Positions 33,342-42,491 of a DNA stretch of 64,000 nt are shown here, in pieces; position 1 is the stretch's first letter, and each line of letters begins with the position of its first letter. Under the pieces are notes generated by a model, which saw only the letters and a list, made by a program, of their open reading frames with translations, was not told the DNA's origin and did no database searches. The DNA is taken from positions 558,001-622,000 of the forward strand of contig NZ_JAGPXE010000004.1 in assembly GCF_018070075.1 (NCBI RefSeq), given 5' to 3'. Source of the stretch: Saccharopolyspora endophytica. Lineage in GTDB: Bacteria > Actinomycetota > Actinomycetes > Mycobacteriales > Pseudonocardiaceae. The position numbers and the translations under genes were made by a program.

Positions 33342-33803
33342 CTATCCCGGGAGAGTTGAGTGCGTCGAACCTGTTTGGGGATCGCGCACGACGACGACGG
33401 GGCAGGTGGCGTGGTCGACGCAGTATCGGGCGGTGGAGCCGAGAAGTGCTTGGGTGAACGTGCCTGTGCCGCGGTGGCCGACGACGAGCAGCTCGGCTGC
33501 CCGGGCGTGGTCGAGGAGCACCTCGGCAGGATGGCCGCCGGCGGCGCGCAGGTGGATGCGCGGGAGTTCGTCTTCGGGCACCGCGGCTCGGACGATGTCG
33601 TGAAGCCAGTTCCTGGTCGCGAGGTCGAGTTGTGCGGCCGTGGGCATCGGCCAGTCGTAGAGCTCGGGCACCGTCCAGGCCATCACGGCGGTGACGGTGG
33701 CTTCGGTTCTTCTCGCTTGGTCGAGGGCCCAGCGCAGCGCCTGCAGAGAAGCGGGTGAGCCGTCGACTCCCACGACGATCGGGCGTTGAGGCGGGGTGTT
33801 CAT
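33342..33803 (-). CDS. Universal stress protein, single domain
   Basis: A 153-residue single UspA domain. IVVGVDGSPASLQALRWAL begins the ATP-binding fold and GHRGTGTFTQALLGSTARY fits the G-2x-G-9x-G(S/T) nucleotide motif, so ATP binding is likely. The C-terminal strand is CPVVVVRDP. USPs of this type are induced by hypoxia or stress in actinobacteria and can modulate growth arrest. It starts 63 bp downstream of the GH65 gene on the same strand and may be read with it. Confidence 0.92.
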   Translation of the reverse strand: MNTPPQRPIVVGVDGSPASLQALRWALDQARRTEATVTAVMAWTVPELYDWPMPTAAQLDLATRNWLHDIVRAAVPEDELPRIHLRAAGGHPAEVLLDHARAAELLVVGHRGTGTFTQALLGSTARYCVDHATCPVVVVRDPQTGSTHSTLPG

Positions 33804-33866
33804 GTCCTCTCCGCGAGGTCTCAGGGCGCGGGACGCGCGCCGTTGGGTGTGGGCAGGCTGGCCGGA

Positions 33867-36290
33867 TCACAGCGGTTCACCGGCGGAGTCCGTCGCGGGG
33901 GTGGCGTCCATCGAGAAGCGGGCGGTTTCGCCTGGCCTGAGGTGGGTGCGCTGCGGTCCGCAGACGCAGGTGATGGTCGGTGCTGGTGGTCCTGGGGCTG
34001 TGCGCACGGCGACCGCGCGTCCGGTGACGCGGATGGTCAGTGGTAGGCCGTGGTAGCGCACTGTCAGTTCCAGGGGACCGAGGTCGGTCGGCCACTGGGG
34101 GTTGAGGTGCAGGCCGTCGGGGCGGATCTCGATTCCGGTGAAGCAGCGTTGCACCAGATCGAGCGTTCCGGTCATAGCTGCCAGGTGGATGCCTTCGGCC
34201 ATGGTGCCGTGCTGGGTGTCGTGCAGGTCGCTGAACAGTGCCTTGTCGAAGAACTCCAGCGCGCGGGGCCGGTCGCCGCGCGCGAGCACCCACGCGTGGA
34301 CGACGGCGCTGAGCGTTGAGCCGTGGCTGGTGCGCGCGAGGTAGTGCTCGACGTTGCCCGGGATGTCGACCATGGGATAGCCGAGGCGGCCGAGGAGCTC
34401 CTCGAGTTCTTCGGCGGAGAGCAGGTAGAACAGCATGAGCACGTCGGCCTGCTTGCTGACCTGATATCGGTTGGGGTCGTCGCCTTCGGCTTCGAGGATG
34501 CGATCCAGGCGTTGGATGTCGCCGTAGCGTCGGCGGTAGGCATCCCAGTCGAGCTCGGCGAGCCGGTGGTATCCCTCGAACTGGCTGAGCAAGCCCTGGT
34601 CGTGGAAGGGGACGAACATGCGGTGCGCGAGCCGGTCCCACCGGTCCATCTCATGGCGCCGCAGGTCGATCTGGTCGATGAGTTCACGTCGTCGCTGGTC
34701 GGGAAGTTCCCGCAGGACTTGGGTCGCCGTCGCGCACAGCCAGGCGGCCATGATGTTGGTGTAGGCGTTGTTGTTGATCCCGGGCTCGTCGTTGCCCGGG
34801 TAGGCCGTGTGGTACTCGTCGGGACCGACGACGCCGCGGATCACGTACCGGTCCCTGCTGCGGTCGTAGGTGGCCAGCGCGGAGAAGAAGCGCGCGATCT
34901 CGCATATGAGTTCGGCGCCCTCGCTGCTGAGGTAGTCGTCGTCTCCGGTGGCGAGGTGGTGGTGGCGTGCGCTGTGGGCGATGGCGAGACCGACGTGGCG
35001 CTGCAGGTGGGTGTGGTCGGGCAGCCAGTGGCCCGAGCGCGGGTTGAGGTGCCAGGAGGGGCTCTCCTCGCGGCCGTTGCTGCCGCTCTGCCACGGGAAC
35101 ATGGCTCCGGTCAGCCCGGCTTGTCGGGCGGCTCGGCGTGCGCGGGGAAGTCGCCGGTATCGGTAGCGCAGCAGCGCGCGCGACAGGCGTGGTAGCCGCA
35201 GGTCGAGCACGGGCAGTACGAACAGCTCGTCCCAGAAGACGTGTCCCCGGTATGCCTCGCCGTGTAACCCGCGTGCGGGTAGGCCGACGTCGAGGTCGGT
35301 GATGGTGGGTGAGGCGGTTTGCAAAAGGTGGAACCTGTGCAGTAGCAGCGTTCTTCGAGCTGGTTCGCTCAGCGAGGTGGTGGTGGAGAACTGGTGGTGG
35401 AGCCGGGACCACGCGATGGCCTGGGTGCGGCACAGCTCGTCGAATCCGGGTGCGTCACGAGCGCTGTCGATGGCTTCGGACACGGGTTCGGTGCTCGCCG
35501 GGTCGCGTGAGGTGTGCAGGGAGACGACCTTCTCCAGCTGGATCTGCATGTCAGGGGTGGCCTCGGCGGCGAATTCGTGGTCTACCCGCCCCTCACCGAG
35601 GTCCGTGACTCGCGTCGGCTGAAGGGAATCATCGGCGAGGAGCCGATTGCGTTGGGCCAGGGCGAGGCGCACGTGAGATTGGGAGGTCAGCGCGTCCAGC
35701 ACCGCCAGCTCCGGGCTTGCCTCGGTGATGTGGTGGTCGATGAGGTGGTGCGCGGCGAGGTCGCGGTAGCGGGCCACGCCGGAGTTGGCGACGGTGCCAT
35801 CGAGGCCGCTGCGGACCGTGACGGTTCCCGACCAATCCTCGGGCTGCAGGGTGGTGTGCAGTCCGGCGAGGTGCGGGTGAGCGAGGTGCACCAGGCGGTG
35901 CTGCACCAGGCGGGTGGTGCGCCGCCGGTGATCGCGGAATCGGAGTCTTCGGATCAGAATCCCGCGCTGGAGATCCAGTTCCTGCTCGGCTTCGACGATC
36001 TCGGCGCGTTCCAGTGTGAACCAGGGGTCGTGGTCGATGCGGAAGGTCACAGGGAGCCAGTTGGGTGCGTTGACGATCGATTCATCTTCGAGCCGGTGGC
36101 CAGCGAGGTCGGTGGTGAGCCGGTTGAAGCATCCGGCGACGTAGGTGCCGGGGTAGTGCACTCCGTCGGCGACGGACTCGGGCGCAGCACCCCGGGTCGC
36201 GAAGTACCCGTTTCCCAGGGTGCACAACGCTTCCCGGCGCCCCTCGTCGTCGGGATCGAAGCCCTGGAACACCATTCGCCACACGGTCAT
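33867..36290 (-). CDS. Glycoside hydrolase family 65 protein (disaccharide phosphorylase type)
   Basis: An 807-residue GH65 protein. The order is typical: an N-terminal beta-sandwich starting WRMVFQGFDPDDEGRREAL with LGNGYFATRG, then the alpha6/alpha6 barrel with AYRGHVFWDELFVLPVL. The general acid is the glutamate in GVVGPDEYHTAYPGND, and KQADVLMLFYLL binds phosphate. Family members phosphorolyse trehalose, maltose or kojibiose. The start ATG 36290 overlaps the stop of the upstream USP gene by 4 bp. In M. tuberculosis Rv2006 a GH65 domain is fused to HAD and OtsB domains; here those lie in a separate gene at 42492-44072. Confidence 0.92.
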   Translation of the reverse strand: MTVWRMVFQGFDPDDEGRREALCTLGNGYFATRGAAPESVADGVHYPGTYVAGCFNRLTTDLAGHRLEDESIVNAPNWLPVTFRIDHDPWFTLERAEIVEAEQELDLQRGILIRRLRFRDHRRRTTRLVQHRLVHLAHPHLAGLHTTLQPEDWSGTVTVRSGLDGTVANSGVARYRDLAAHHLIDHHITEASPELAVLDALTSQSHVRLALAQRNRLLADDSLQPTRVTDLGEGRVDHEFAAEATPDMQIQLEKVVSLHTSRDPASTEPVSEAIDSARDAPGFDELCRTQAIAWSRLHHQFSTTTSLSEPARRTLLLHRFHLLQTASPTITDLDVGLPARGLHGEAYRGHVFWDELFVLPVLDLRLPRLSRALLRYRYRRLPRARRAARQAGLTGAMFPWQSGSNGREESPSWHLNPRSGHWLPDHTHLQRHVGLAIAHSARHHHLATGDDDYLSSEGAELICEIARFFSALATYDRSRDRYVIRGVVGPDEYHTAYPGNDEPGINNNAYTNIMAAWLCATATQVLRELPDQRRRELIDQIDLRRHEMDRWDRLAHRMFVPFHDQGLLSQFEGYHRLAELDWDAYRRRYGDIQRLDRILEAEGDDPNRYQVSKQADVLMLFYLLSAEELEELLGRLGYPMVDIPGNVEHYLARTSHGSTLSAVVHAWVLARGDRPRALEFFDKALFSDLHDTQHGTMAEGIHLAAMTGTLDLVQRCFTGIEIRPDGLHLNPQWPTDLGPLELTVRYHGLPLTIRVTGRAVAVRTAPGPPAPTITCVCGPQRTHLRPGETARFSMDATPATDSAGEPL

Positions 36291-36727
36291 CGGGAGTCGT
36301 CGCGCACCACGACCACCGGGCAGCGCGCATGGTGCACGACGTGCTGACTCACCGAACCCAGGAGGGCTTCGGTGAACCCGCCGTGCCCTCGGTTGCCGAC
36401 CGCGATCAGGTCGGCGTCCAGCTCCTCGGCCAGGTCCAGCAGAGCACGTGCCGGGTGACCGTTGGCGACGTTCTTGCCGACCGCGAGGTCGGAGTCCGGG
36501 TCGAGGACTTCGGCGATGGTCTCGTCCAGGCTGGCAGCGGTGCGCCGGGCGATGTCGTCGCTGTCGGGGACCTCCCAGTTGTAGATCAGCGGGACGTCCC
36601 AGGTCATGAGAGTGGCGAGAGTGCCGCCGAGCTGTTCGGCATGCCAAGCCGCCCAGCGCAGCGCCGACTTCGACGCGGGCGAGCCGTCCACGCCGACCAC
36701 GATCGTGTACTGGTGACGTTGCTCCAT
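36287..36727 (-). CDS. Universal stress protein, single domain
   Basis: A 146-residue UspA domain. YTIVVGVDGSPASKSALRWA opens it and GNRGHGGFTEALLGSVSQHV gives the ATP motif; the end is CPVVVVRDDSR. ATG 36727 is chosen because GGGAGG lies seven bases before it; an upstream in-frame GTG or ATG region would add 36 unlike residues. The stop overlaps the GH65 start, so the USP and the sugar phosphorylase are translationally coupled, a pairing worth noting. Confidence 0.92.
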   Translation of the reverse strand: MEQRHQYTIVVGVDGSPASKSALRWAAWHAEQLGGTLATLMTWDVPLIYNWEVPDSDDIARRTAASLDETIAEVLDPDSDLAVGKNVANGHPARALLDLAEELDADLIAVGNRGHGGFTEALLGSVSQHVVHHARCPVVVVRDDSR

Positions 36728-37007
36728 CGCAGCCTCCCAGGTGTGTCGGATACCCGGCCCGTGTGTCGACGAACCGCAGTTCGACCCGACGTGCCGGTCT
36801 GGGGCCGATACAGGCGCGCCTGGGTTTGCTCGCACGGCGGCCCCACTGTGATGGTGGGGCTTCGCGGACTACGTGGCATGGTCGAAAGTAATCAATTTCC
36901 AGTATGTTTCGTGATCACGGTAGCGAAAGGGCAGAAATGCCCTGTTGGTGATCGACGCGAGTGCGCACGGTGAGTCCGGGTCGGAGTTCGTCGTGGGGAG
37001 CGGGTGA

Positions 37008-37616
37008 ATGAAGCAGCGTTGCCGATCTGCGGGTATCAGCTGGCTCGTCCGGGCCTTGGGGATGAGGCCCAACCCGGTGCGACGTCCGGTCGACCGCGGG
37101 GTGGCCGTGGCGGTGCTCGGACTGCTCGTCGTCGCTCTGACCGTCGTGCCAGCGCTGGCCTTGTCGACCGGGAAGGCCGAGTACCTTGCCCAACGACGCG
37201 AAGCCGCCGCCGCGCTGAGCAGTCACCACGTGGTCGACGCCGTCGTGCTCACCACCCCTGAGATGGTCGGCTCCGAACCGGGCGGAGGCGCGAGCGTACG
37301 CGCTGATGTCGGGTGGACGGGTCATGACGGTCACCCGCGCGCTGAACGCGCGGAGGTGCCCTCCAGCAGCCGCGCCGGTAATCGCGTGCCGGTGTGGGTC
37401 GACGCTGCCGACCGCGTGACACCGCCCCCACCGACTGAGGTCGTCAGCCGTGCGTCGGCGACGGGCACCGCGGTCGGTGTGCTCGCATTGGGTCTCCTCG
37501 GCTGTGGCGCGCTCACGAAGACCGTTCGCGCGGTGGCCGACGGTTGGGCCCGACGCCGCTGGGAGTGGGAGTGGGCGCGCGTCGAGCCGGAGTGGTCCCG
37601 GCAGGGGCCCGGATGA
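37008..37616 (+). CDS. Rv1733c-like transmembrane protein
   Basis: A 202-residue protein with two membrane helices, one near residues 30-52 (AVAVLGLLVVALTVVPALAL) and one near 155-172 (GVLALGLLGCGALTK), and an external loop between them. The phrase NPVRRPVDRGVAVAVLGLLV and the VPVWVDAADRV region resemble M. tuberculosis Rv1733c, a DosR-regulon membrane antigen with conserved NPL-R--DR and VW-D motifs. Function is unknown in both. GGGGAGCGGG precedes ATG 37008. It is divergent from the USP/GH65 operon. Confidence 0.75.
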   Translation: MKQRCRSAGISWLVRALGMRPNPVRRPVDRGVAVAVLGLLVVALTVVPALALSTGKAEYLAQRREAAAALSSHHVVDAVVLTTPEMVGSEPGGGASVRADVGWTGHDGHPRAERAEVPSSSRAGNRVPVWVDAADRVTPPPPTEVVSRASATGTAVGVLALGLLGCGALTKTVRAVADGWARRRWEWEWARVEPEWSRQGPG

Positions 37617-37727
37617 CATCTCCAGGGGCAGCACCGAAACCGGGGCTGTGGTGCGGGCCCCTCGACCGGGTACTCCAAGGCCTCGGGTCATGGGAGACGT
37701 CGAGCGGGAAGGATGTGAGCGAGCGAC

Positions 37728-38720
37728 ATGGACGAAAATGAGGGCACCGACGACCGACCGTGGTCGCCGGAAGAAGCCGCGACCATCGCCCGCGCTGTGA
37801 ACCGCGCACCGTCGGTGCACAACACGCAACCGTGGTCGCTGTCGATGCGCGATCGGGTGGTTGAGTTGCACGAGCAGCACGACGCCGCACCGTCCCGGCA
37901 CGACCCGCAGGGCAGGGACCGAGTGATCTCATGCGGAGCTGCGCTGACCAACCTCGTCCTCGCGGTGCGCAACCTGGGGTGGCGAGCGGAACTCGCGTTC
38001 GGCGGCGACGTCGGACCGCTGGTCTCGGTCACGGGCAGCAGCCGGCTGCCGCCCACCGATGCCGAGCTCCGCCGGTACGAGGCGATCGCACACCGCGCCA
38101 GTCATCGTCGGCCTTTCGACCCGCACCCGATATCCGAAGCTGACGAGCGAGCACTGCTGAACGCTGCGAACAGCGTTCCCTCGGTGCGAGCCCAGTGGAT
38201 CAGCGGAAGCGAGGAAGCGCTGCACGTCGCGCGGTTGCTGACCTACGCAGCCCGCGTCCAGCACGCTGACGCGTCCTATCAACGGGAATTGGCGAGCTGG
38301 ATCGTTCAACACAATGAATCGGAGCGCAGGGGAGTTCCCTCCGAGGCGCTGGGCGCGCAGGGACTCGGTGCGGTCGGATTGGTCAGCGGAGCGACCCACC
38401 TGCCGGACGAAACCTGGCTGGCAGCGCGTGTCGAGGCGGAATCGGTGCTGGTACTGAGCACGCCCGATGACGGAGTCCGTGCCCAGCTCAACGCAGGTGC
38501 CGGCTTGGAGAGCGCATGGCTGGAGGGCACCCATCGCGCGCTGGGGGCCTCAGTGATGACGCAATGCCTGCAGCTCAGCGAGATCCGAGAAGGGCTCGCG
38601 CAGCGTGGACACGGGGCCGACGCGGTTCAGGCGCTGATGCGCTTCGGGCATCCGGTCGCGAGCGTGCCGCGCAGCGCGCGGCGTCCATTGGAGGGAATCT
38701 TCCACGACGACCCGCGGTGA
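37728..38720 (+). CDS. Acg-family nitroreductase-like flavoprotein (2 of 3)
   Basis: A 330-residue member of the same family as the protein at 32005-32985. RAVNRAPSVHNTQPWSLSM near residue 25, VISCGAALTNLVLAVRNLG and HRRPFDPHPIS match, and the C-terminal LMRFGHPVASVPRSARRPLE is the expected end. It probably binds FMN as a dimer; redox activity is not assured, because Acg relatives lack part of the active site. It is 112 bp after the Rv1733c-like gene on the same strand. Confidence 0.88.
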   Translation: MDENEGTDDRPWSPEEAATIARAVNRAPSVHNTQPWSLSMRDRVVELHEQHDAAPSRHDPQGRDRVISCGAALTNLVLAVRNLGWRAELAFGGDVGPLVSVTGSSRLPPTDAELRRYEAIAHRASHRRPFDPHPISEADERALLNAANSVPSVRAQWISGSEEALHVARLLTYAARVQHADASYQRELASWIVQHNESERRGVPSEALGAQGLGAVGLVSGATHLPDETWLAARVEAESVLVLSTPDDGVRAQLNAGAGLESAWLEGTHRALGASVMTQCLQLSEIREGLAQRGHGADAVQALMRFGHPVASVPRSARRPLEGIFHDDPR

Positions 38721-38732
38721 GGTCCGCGTCAC

Positions 38733-39545
38733 CTAGTGGACCACGACCACTGGGCACGGGGCATGGTGCAGGATCCCGGATGCAACGGAACCCAGGAAGA
38801 GGCCATCGAACCCGCCGCCACCTCGATGCCCTACGACGACCAGACGGGCTTCGCGCGCGGCATCGACCAGTCCAGCCACCGGGTGACCTCGGTGGACGAC
38901 CTCCTGGATGCGGACTTCCGGGTGTTCCTCCCGCAGCGGCTTCGTCTGCGTCGTGAGCGAGCGTTCGACTTCGTGCTGCACCCGCTCACGGTCGGGTGGG
39001 GTGAGCGGCAGGGCCAGCAGCCCCTCTTCGTGCCACGCGCGCAGCACCACCAGATCCGCACCCGCGCGGGACGCTGTCGCGAGGGCGAAGCGAACGGCGT
39101 CCTGCCCGCACTGGGAGTCATCGGAACCGACCACCACCGGGCCGGAGTCAGGAATGCTGTTGCGCACGACGGCGACCGGGCACCGGGCGTGGACGGCCAC
39201 ACTCGAACTCACGCCACCCAGCAAGGCGTCGGTGAAGACACCGTGCCCGCGCGCTCCCAGGACCAGGAGCTGAGCCGTCTCGCTCCGGCGCAGCAGCTCC
39301 TGGACGGGATGGCCGGCCGCGGTCTCCGAGGTCACCGCTATCCCCGGGGTGCGTGCACGGCACTGCTCGGCGATCTCGTGCACGGCTCGCTCGCCCTGTG
39401 CTGCGCGTGCCGGATCGTCGTTGACGAAGACCAGGTGAAGCGCGGCGCCTCGGCGACCAGCCTCCGCGGACGCCCAATGAGCGGCCCTGACGGACCCCTC
39501 CGAACCGTCCACTCCGACCGTCACCGGCTGGTTCGGTACCGTCAT
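38733..39545 (-). CDS. Universal stress protein, tandem domains
   Basis: A 270-residue protein of two UspA domains, about 1-130 and 140-270. The first has VTVGVDGSEGSVRAAHWAS and GARGHGVFTDALLGG; the second has PVVVGSDDSQCGQDAVRFAL and GHRGGGGFDGLFLGSVASGI, so both nucleotide motifs are largely kept. Tandem USPs are characteristic of the mycobacterial DosR regulon (Rv2005c, Rv2623). The stop is 12 bp from the convergent nitroreductase gene. Confidence 0.92.
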   Translation of the reverse strand: MTVPNQPVTVGVDGSEGSVRAAHWASAEAGRRGAALHLVFVNDDPARAAQGERAVHEIAEQCRARTPGIAVTSETAAGHPVQELLRRSETAQLLVLGARGHGVFTDALLGGVSSSVAVHARCPVAVVRNSIPDSGPVVVGSDDSQCGQDAVRFALATASRAGADLVVLRAWHEEGLLALPLTPPDRERVQHEVERSLTTQTKPLREEHPEVRIQEVVHRGHPVAGLVDAAREARLVVVGHRGGGGFDGLFLGSVASGILHHAPCPVVVVH

Positions 39546-39682
39546 GTCGATCTCCTCGACCCTTGCAAGGACACGCCTGTGCTGAGGATTTCTTCGCTCG
39601 GGTCTTCCCGAGACGAACGATCACCAAACACACCCGCAACCAACTGGGTTCAACTTCACGCCGGCGTGCGGAAGACAGTCGT

Positions 39683-40558
39683 TTACGCGGTGCGGTGGCG
39701 GGTACGCACGACGAGGACCGGGCTCCTGGCGTGGTGCAGGAGCGCCTGGCTCGTCGAGCCGAGCAGCATGCCGCGGAATCCGCCTCTCCCGCGGGTTCCC
39801 ACCACGACGAGCTGAGCGCGGTCGCTCCAGTCGAGTAGGACGCTCGGTGGACGGCCCTCGACCGCGACGCGCTCGACGTCGACATCGGGGTGGTTCTCCG
39901 CACGGCCCGCGAGGCTTTCGGCCAAGACTCGCTCCCCATCGCCGCGTTGCTCGTGCGCTTTGCCGATACCGACCTCCCGGATCGAAGGGGCCTCGCTTAC
40001 GTGCACGGTCACCAGGCGTGCCTTCCGCCACGATGCCTCGTCGAAGGCAGCGTCGAGCGCGGCCGTGCTGGTCTCGCTGCCATCGACGCCAACGACCACC
40101 GGGCCGTCAGCGATGTTGGGAGTGCGCACGACGGCCACCGGGCTGGAGGCGTGCGCGGCGACGGAGTGGGCCGTCGAGCCCAGCAGCATCCCGCTGAAAC
40201 CACCGCGTCCGGAGGCGCCGAGGGCGATCATGCGAGCGGTCTTCGACATCTCCAGCATGTACGAGATCGGTGGTTCGCGTACGAATTCGGTGTGCACGGA
40301 GACCTGGGGGTCGATGGTGCCGACGCGGTGCAGTCCATCGCGCAGTTGCGCTTGGGCGAGCTGGTCGATCTCCTCGAACACTTCGGGCAGGTACGGCAGC
40401 CCAGGTCCGTAGAAGCCCTGGATGTAGGGCGCGGTGGACGAGACCAGCCGCAGTGCGAGATTGCGTGACGACGCTTCCTGCGCCGACCAGACGACTGCGT
40501 GGAGCGCCTGCTCGGAGCCGTCGACACCGACGACGATCGTGTTGCCCAGATCGGTCAT
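39683..40558 (-). CDS. Universal stress protein, tandem domains
   Basis: A 291-residue tandem USP. Domain 1 has NTIVVGVDGSEQALHAVVWS and GASGRGGFSGMLLGSTAHSV; domain 2 has GPVVVGVDGSETSTAALDAA and GTRGRGGFRGMLLGSTSQAL. Both fit ATP-binding USP motifs. ATG 40558 is preferred over ATG 40564 because GGAGGGG lies seven bases before the former. A GTCCC at 40619-40623, GGGAC on the coding strand, is about 60 bp upstream. It probably forms a unit with the downstream USP at 38733-39545. Confidence 0.92.
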   Translation of the reverse strand: MTDLGNTIVVGVDGSEQALHAVVWSAQEASSRNLALRLVSSTAPYIQGFYGPGLPYLPEVFEEIDQLAQAQLRDGLHRVGTIDPQVSVHTEFVREPPISYMLEMSKTARMIALGASGRGGFSGMLLGSTAHSVAAHASSPVAVVRTPNIADGPVVVGVDGSETSTAALDAAFDEASWRKARLVTVHVSEAPSIREVGIGKAHEQRGDGERVLAESLAGRAENHPDVDVERVAVEGRPPSVLLDWSDRAQLVVVGTRGRGGFRGMLLGSTSQALLHHARSPVLVVRTRHRTA

Positions 40559-40882
40559 CCGCATTCCCCTCCGGGTCGTGCTGCGTAGCGCCTCACGGTC
40601 CGCGTTGCCTGCTCCGCTGTCCCAAGACGTGATGAGTCTTCTCGAACACGGGATCGGCGGTTGGAAGGAGTTGAGCCACCTGTGTCTTCCCCGCGCGCGG
40701 AGCGCCGCAAACTCGAACGCGCCCGATAGTTGTTCTCAGCAAGAGAAGACCACCAGCGCTCGCCGTGGCGTACCGCACTCGTCGGACGGGACGAAATACC
40801 TGGTCGTGGAACGGCCCGGAGCCCCCATGATGAGGGGGTCGGTGGGGGAGTCACAGCACCTCGCGGTGCGGAGGAGATCGGA
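40559..40882. other. Divergent promoter region between a USP and the FHA gene
   Basis: This 324-bp gap holds the promoters of two divergent genes. GGGAC half-sites occur facing each gene (complement at 40619-40623; forward at 40788-40792, 91 bp before the FHA start). A CCCCC/GGGGG stem lies near 40827-40845. No coding frame is supported. Confidence 0.4.
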
Positions 40883-41332
40883 GTGGCCATGGCTGTCGTG
40901 CGGAAGACCACACAGAGCGGGACAGATGCGATTCGTTGGGGAACGGCTTTGTCCGCCATGATCCCGGAGCCGCGCCAAGAGGTGGAACCGGCGCGACTGG
41001 TGGTCGACCGCGGTACTGACGTGGGTGCCGAATTCGCCCTCACCGCAGAGCGAACGCGCCTCGGGCGGCGCCGCGACTGCGACATCGTGATCGACGACCC
41101 GACGGTATCCCGTCATCACGCCGAGCTGGTCGTGCGCGACGACCAGTGGTTCGTCGTGGACGGTGGATCGCTCAACGGAACGTACGTCAACCGTGCTCCG
41201 GTGGAAACCGCACCGCTGCGCGACGGGGACGAGATCTGGATCGGGAAGATGCGGTTCACGTTCCGCACCGGCGATCGTGAGATTCGACCGGACCGAGTCG
41301 AGGACCGAACCGCCGTGGTGCGCTTGTCCTAG
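40883..41332 (+). CDS. FHA-domain protein
   Basis: A 149-residue protein with one forkhead-associated domain at about 50-130. The phosphothreonine-binding signatures are RTRLGRRRDCDIVIDDPTVS, then SRHHAEL and DGGSLNGTYVN. The N-terminal tail contains few threonines. FHA proteins bind Ser/Thr-phosphorylated partners; small ones such as GarA act as phospho-switches. GTG 40883 is chosen because GGAGGA lies seven bases upstream; ATG 40889 would also work. No Ser/Thr kinase gene is in the window. Confidence 0.88.
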   Translation: MAMAVVRKTTQSGTDAIRWGTALSAMIPEPRQEVEPARLVVDRGTDVGAEFALTAERTRLGRRRDCDIVIDDPTVSRHHAELVVRDDQWFVVDGGSLNGTYVNRAPVETAPLRDGDEIWIGKMRFTFRTGDREIRPDRVEDRTAVVRLS

Positions 41333-41406
41333 TTGTGCGGCGGCCCGCTCCTCGGCAGTGCGGCTCGCCGCGTGGCGGTCGAGGCAGAGGGTGATCAGTG
41401 AGACAC

Positions 41407-41420
41407 GGGACTTTCGGCAC
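41407..41420 (+). promoter_or_regulatory. Candidate DosR-type box GGGACTTTCGGCAC
   Basis: GGGAC, four bases, then GGCAC, located 98 bp before the start of the small membrane protein at 41518. The left half and TTT centre agree with the mycobacterial DosR consensus (GGGACTWWAGTCCC); the right half agrees at G and two C positions. Similar sites occur at 49225, 51199 and elsewhere. Confidence 0.45.
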
Positions 41421-41517
41421 GTGTGGACGTCGTGTCCGGTGGATTCACTACTGATAGCTCTCCGGCAATTCCGGCTGGGGGCCTCAGCGACGACTCAGGG
41501 GTGAGGGGGACGCGGCG

Positions 41518-41643
41518 ATGACCGCTTCGCGGTACAGCGCAGAAGCCAGGGCCACGATCGACTGGACTGTGCTCAGCATCGGGCTCGTCATGCTGCTGGT
41601 CCTCGGAACGGTCGTGCTGTCCCTGTTCGTCGTCGGTGCCTAG
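41518..41643 (+). CDS. Small single-pass membrane protein
   Basis: A 41-residue frame from ATG 41518 to TAG 41643, with GAGGGGG eight bases before the start. After a polar N-terminus (MTASRYSAEARATID) a single strong helix runs WTVLSIGLVMLLVLGTVVLS to near the C-terminus. Tiny membrane proteins of this kind are common among hypoxia-regulon genes, and a candidate DosR-type box lies 98 bp upstream. It has no recognised domain. Confidence 0.65.
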   Translation: MTASRYSAEARATIDWTVLSIGLVMLLVLGTVVLSLFVVGA

Positions 41644-41837
41644 TGCGGATGCGTCCGACGCGGTGGATGCGGCCGGTGGCGTTCTGCCCCGACGCGACTC
41701 TGTCCACCTGAGGCGGGCTGTGGCGCAGCTGGATGAGGTGGAGGCGCGGTCCCGAGGTCCAGGCGGTTGAGCACGAAGTGCTCGACCCTGATCCCGGGTG
41801 TGTCGCGAGATCCGTTCTCGAGTTGCGGGAGGGCGGC

Positions 41838-42380
41838 ATGTCGGTGGGACGGGAGTTTGGAGGCGAGGAGATCGCTGTGACCGCGAGCAAGTTGTTCGTC
41901 GTGGGCGTCGATGGCTCGGAGGCGAGTCGTCGTGCGCTGAAGTGGGCTTTGGCGGAGGCACGCGTGCGTGGAGGCTCGGTCTCGGCTGTCATGGTGTGGC
42001 AATCGCGCTCGGTTCTGGCCGGACCGGCTCCGTTGATGATGAATCCGAGGCTGGCTCCGCACGAGGTTCGCGATCAGCACTGGAAGGAGCTGAAGCGCAT
42101 CGTCGCGGAGTGCCTGGCGGGAGCCTCCACGCCCGAGTTGCAGGAATCGCTCGTGGAAGGGCACCCAGAAGAGGTGTTGGCCGAGAAGGCGGCAGGCGCT
42201 GCCATGCTGGTCCTGGGCGACCGAGGTCACGGTGGTCATGCGCGGTTGGGGAGCACGACGTTGCGCTGCATCCACAACGCGCGGTGCCCGGTCCTGATCA
42301 TCCCCGCCGGCTTTGAGATCGGGAAATTCGGTCCGGATACGGCACGGGCTTCTGAGGTCGTGGATCCGGTTCTGGGATGA
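41838..42380 (+). CDS. Universal stress protein, single domain with short tail
   Basis: A 180-residue USP. KLFVVGVDGSEASRRALKWA opens the domain and GDRGHGGHARLGSTTLRCI is a shortened version of the nucleotide motif: the usual nine-residue spacing is reduced to five, so ATP binding is doubtful. The C-terminus extends past CPVLIIPAG by about 25 residues. ATG 41838 has GGGAGGG five bases upstream; GTG 41877, with GAGGAG six bases upstream, is an equally credible start giving 167 residues. A GAGCAC/GTGCTC hairpin sits at 41769-41783. Confidence 0.85.
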   Translation: MSVGREFGGEEIAVTASKLFVVGVDGSEASRRALKWALAEARVRGGSVSAVMVWQSRSVLAGPAPLMMNPRLAPHEVRDQHWKELKRIVAECLAGASTPELQESLVEGHPEEVLAEKAAGAAMLVLGDRGHGGHARLGSTTLRCIHNARCPVLIIPAGFEIGKFGPDTARASEVVDPVLG

Positions 42381-42491
42381 CCCGAACCGAATGAGGGCTG
42401 CTGTCCGCGATCTAGCTCGTTGGGCGGGTTCGCGCGAAATCACGTGATCGGGACTTCTGCTCTGACGTGGATCGTCGCGTCAAAGCTCACC

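Noticed and set aside
36840-36860. GCCCCAC-N7-GTGGGGC inverted repeat as a DosR box
   Set aside because: The half-sites do not match GGGAC and the spacing differs; it may be a simple hairpin.
42441-42460. GGGACTTCTGCTCTGAC as a DosR-type box
   Set aside because: It has a good left half but lies between two convergent genes, downstream of both, so it cannot act as a promoter box for either.
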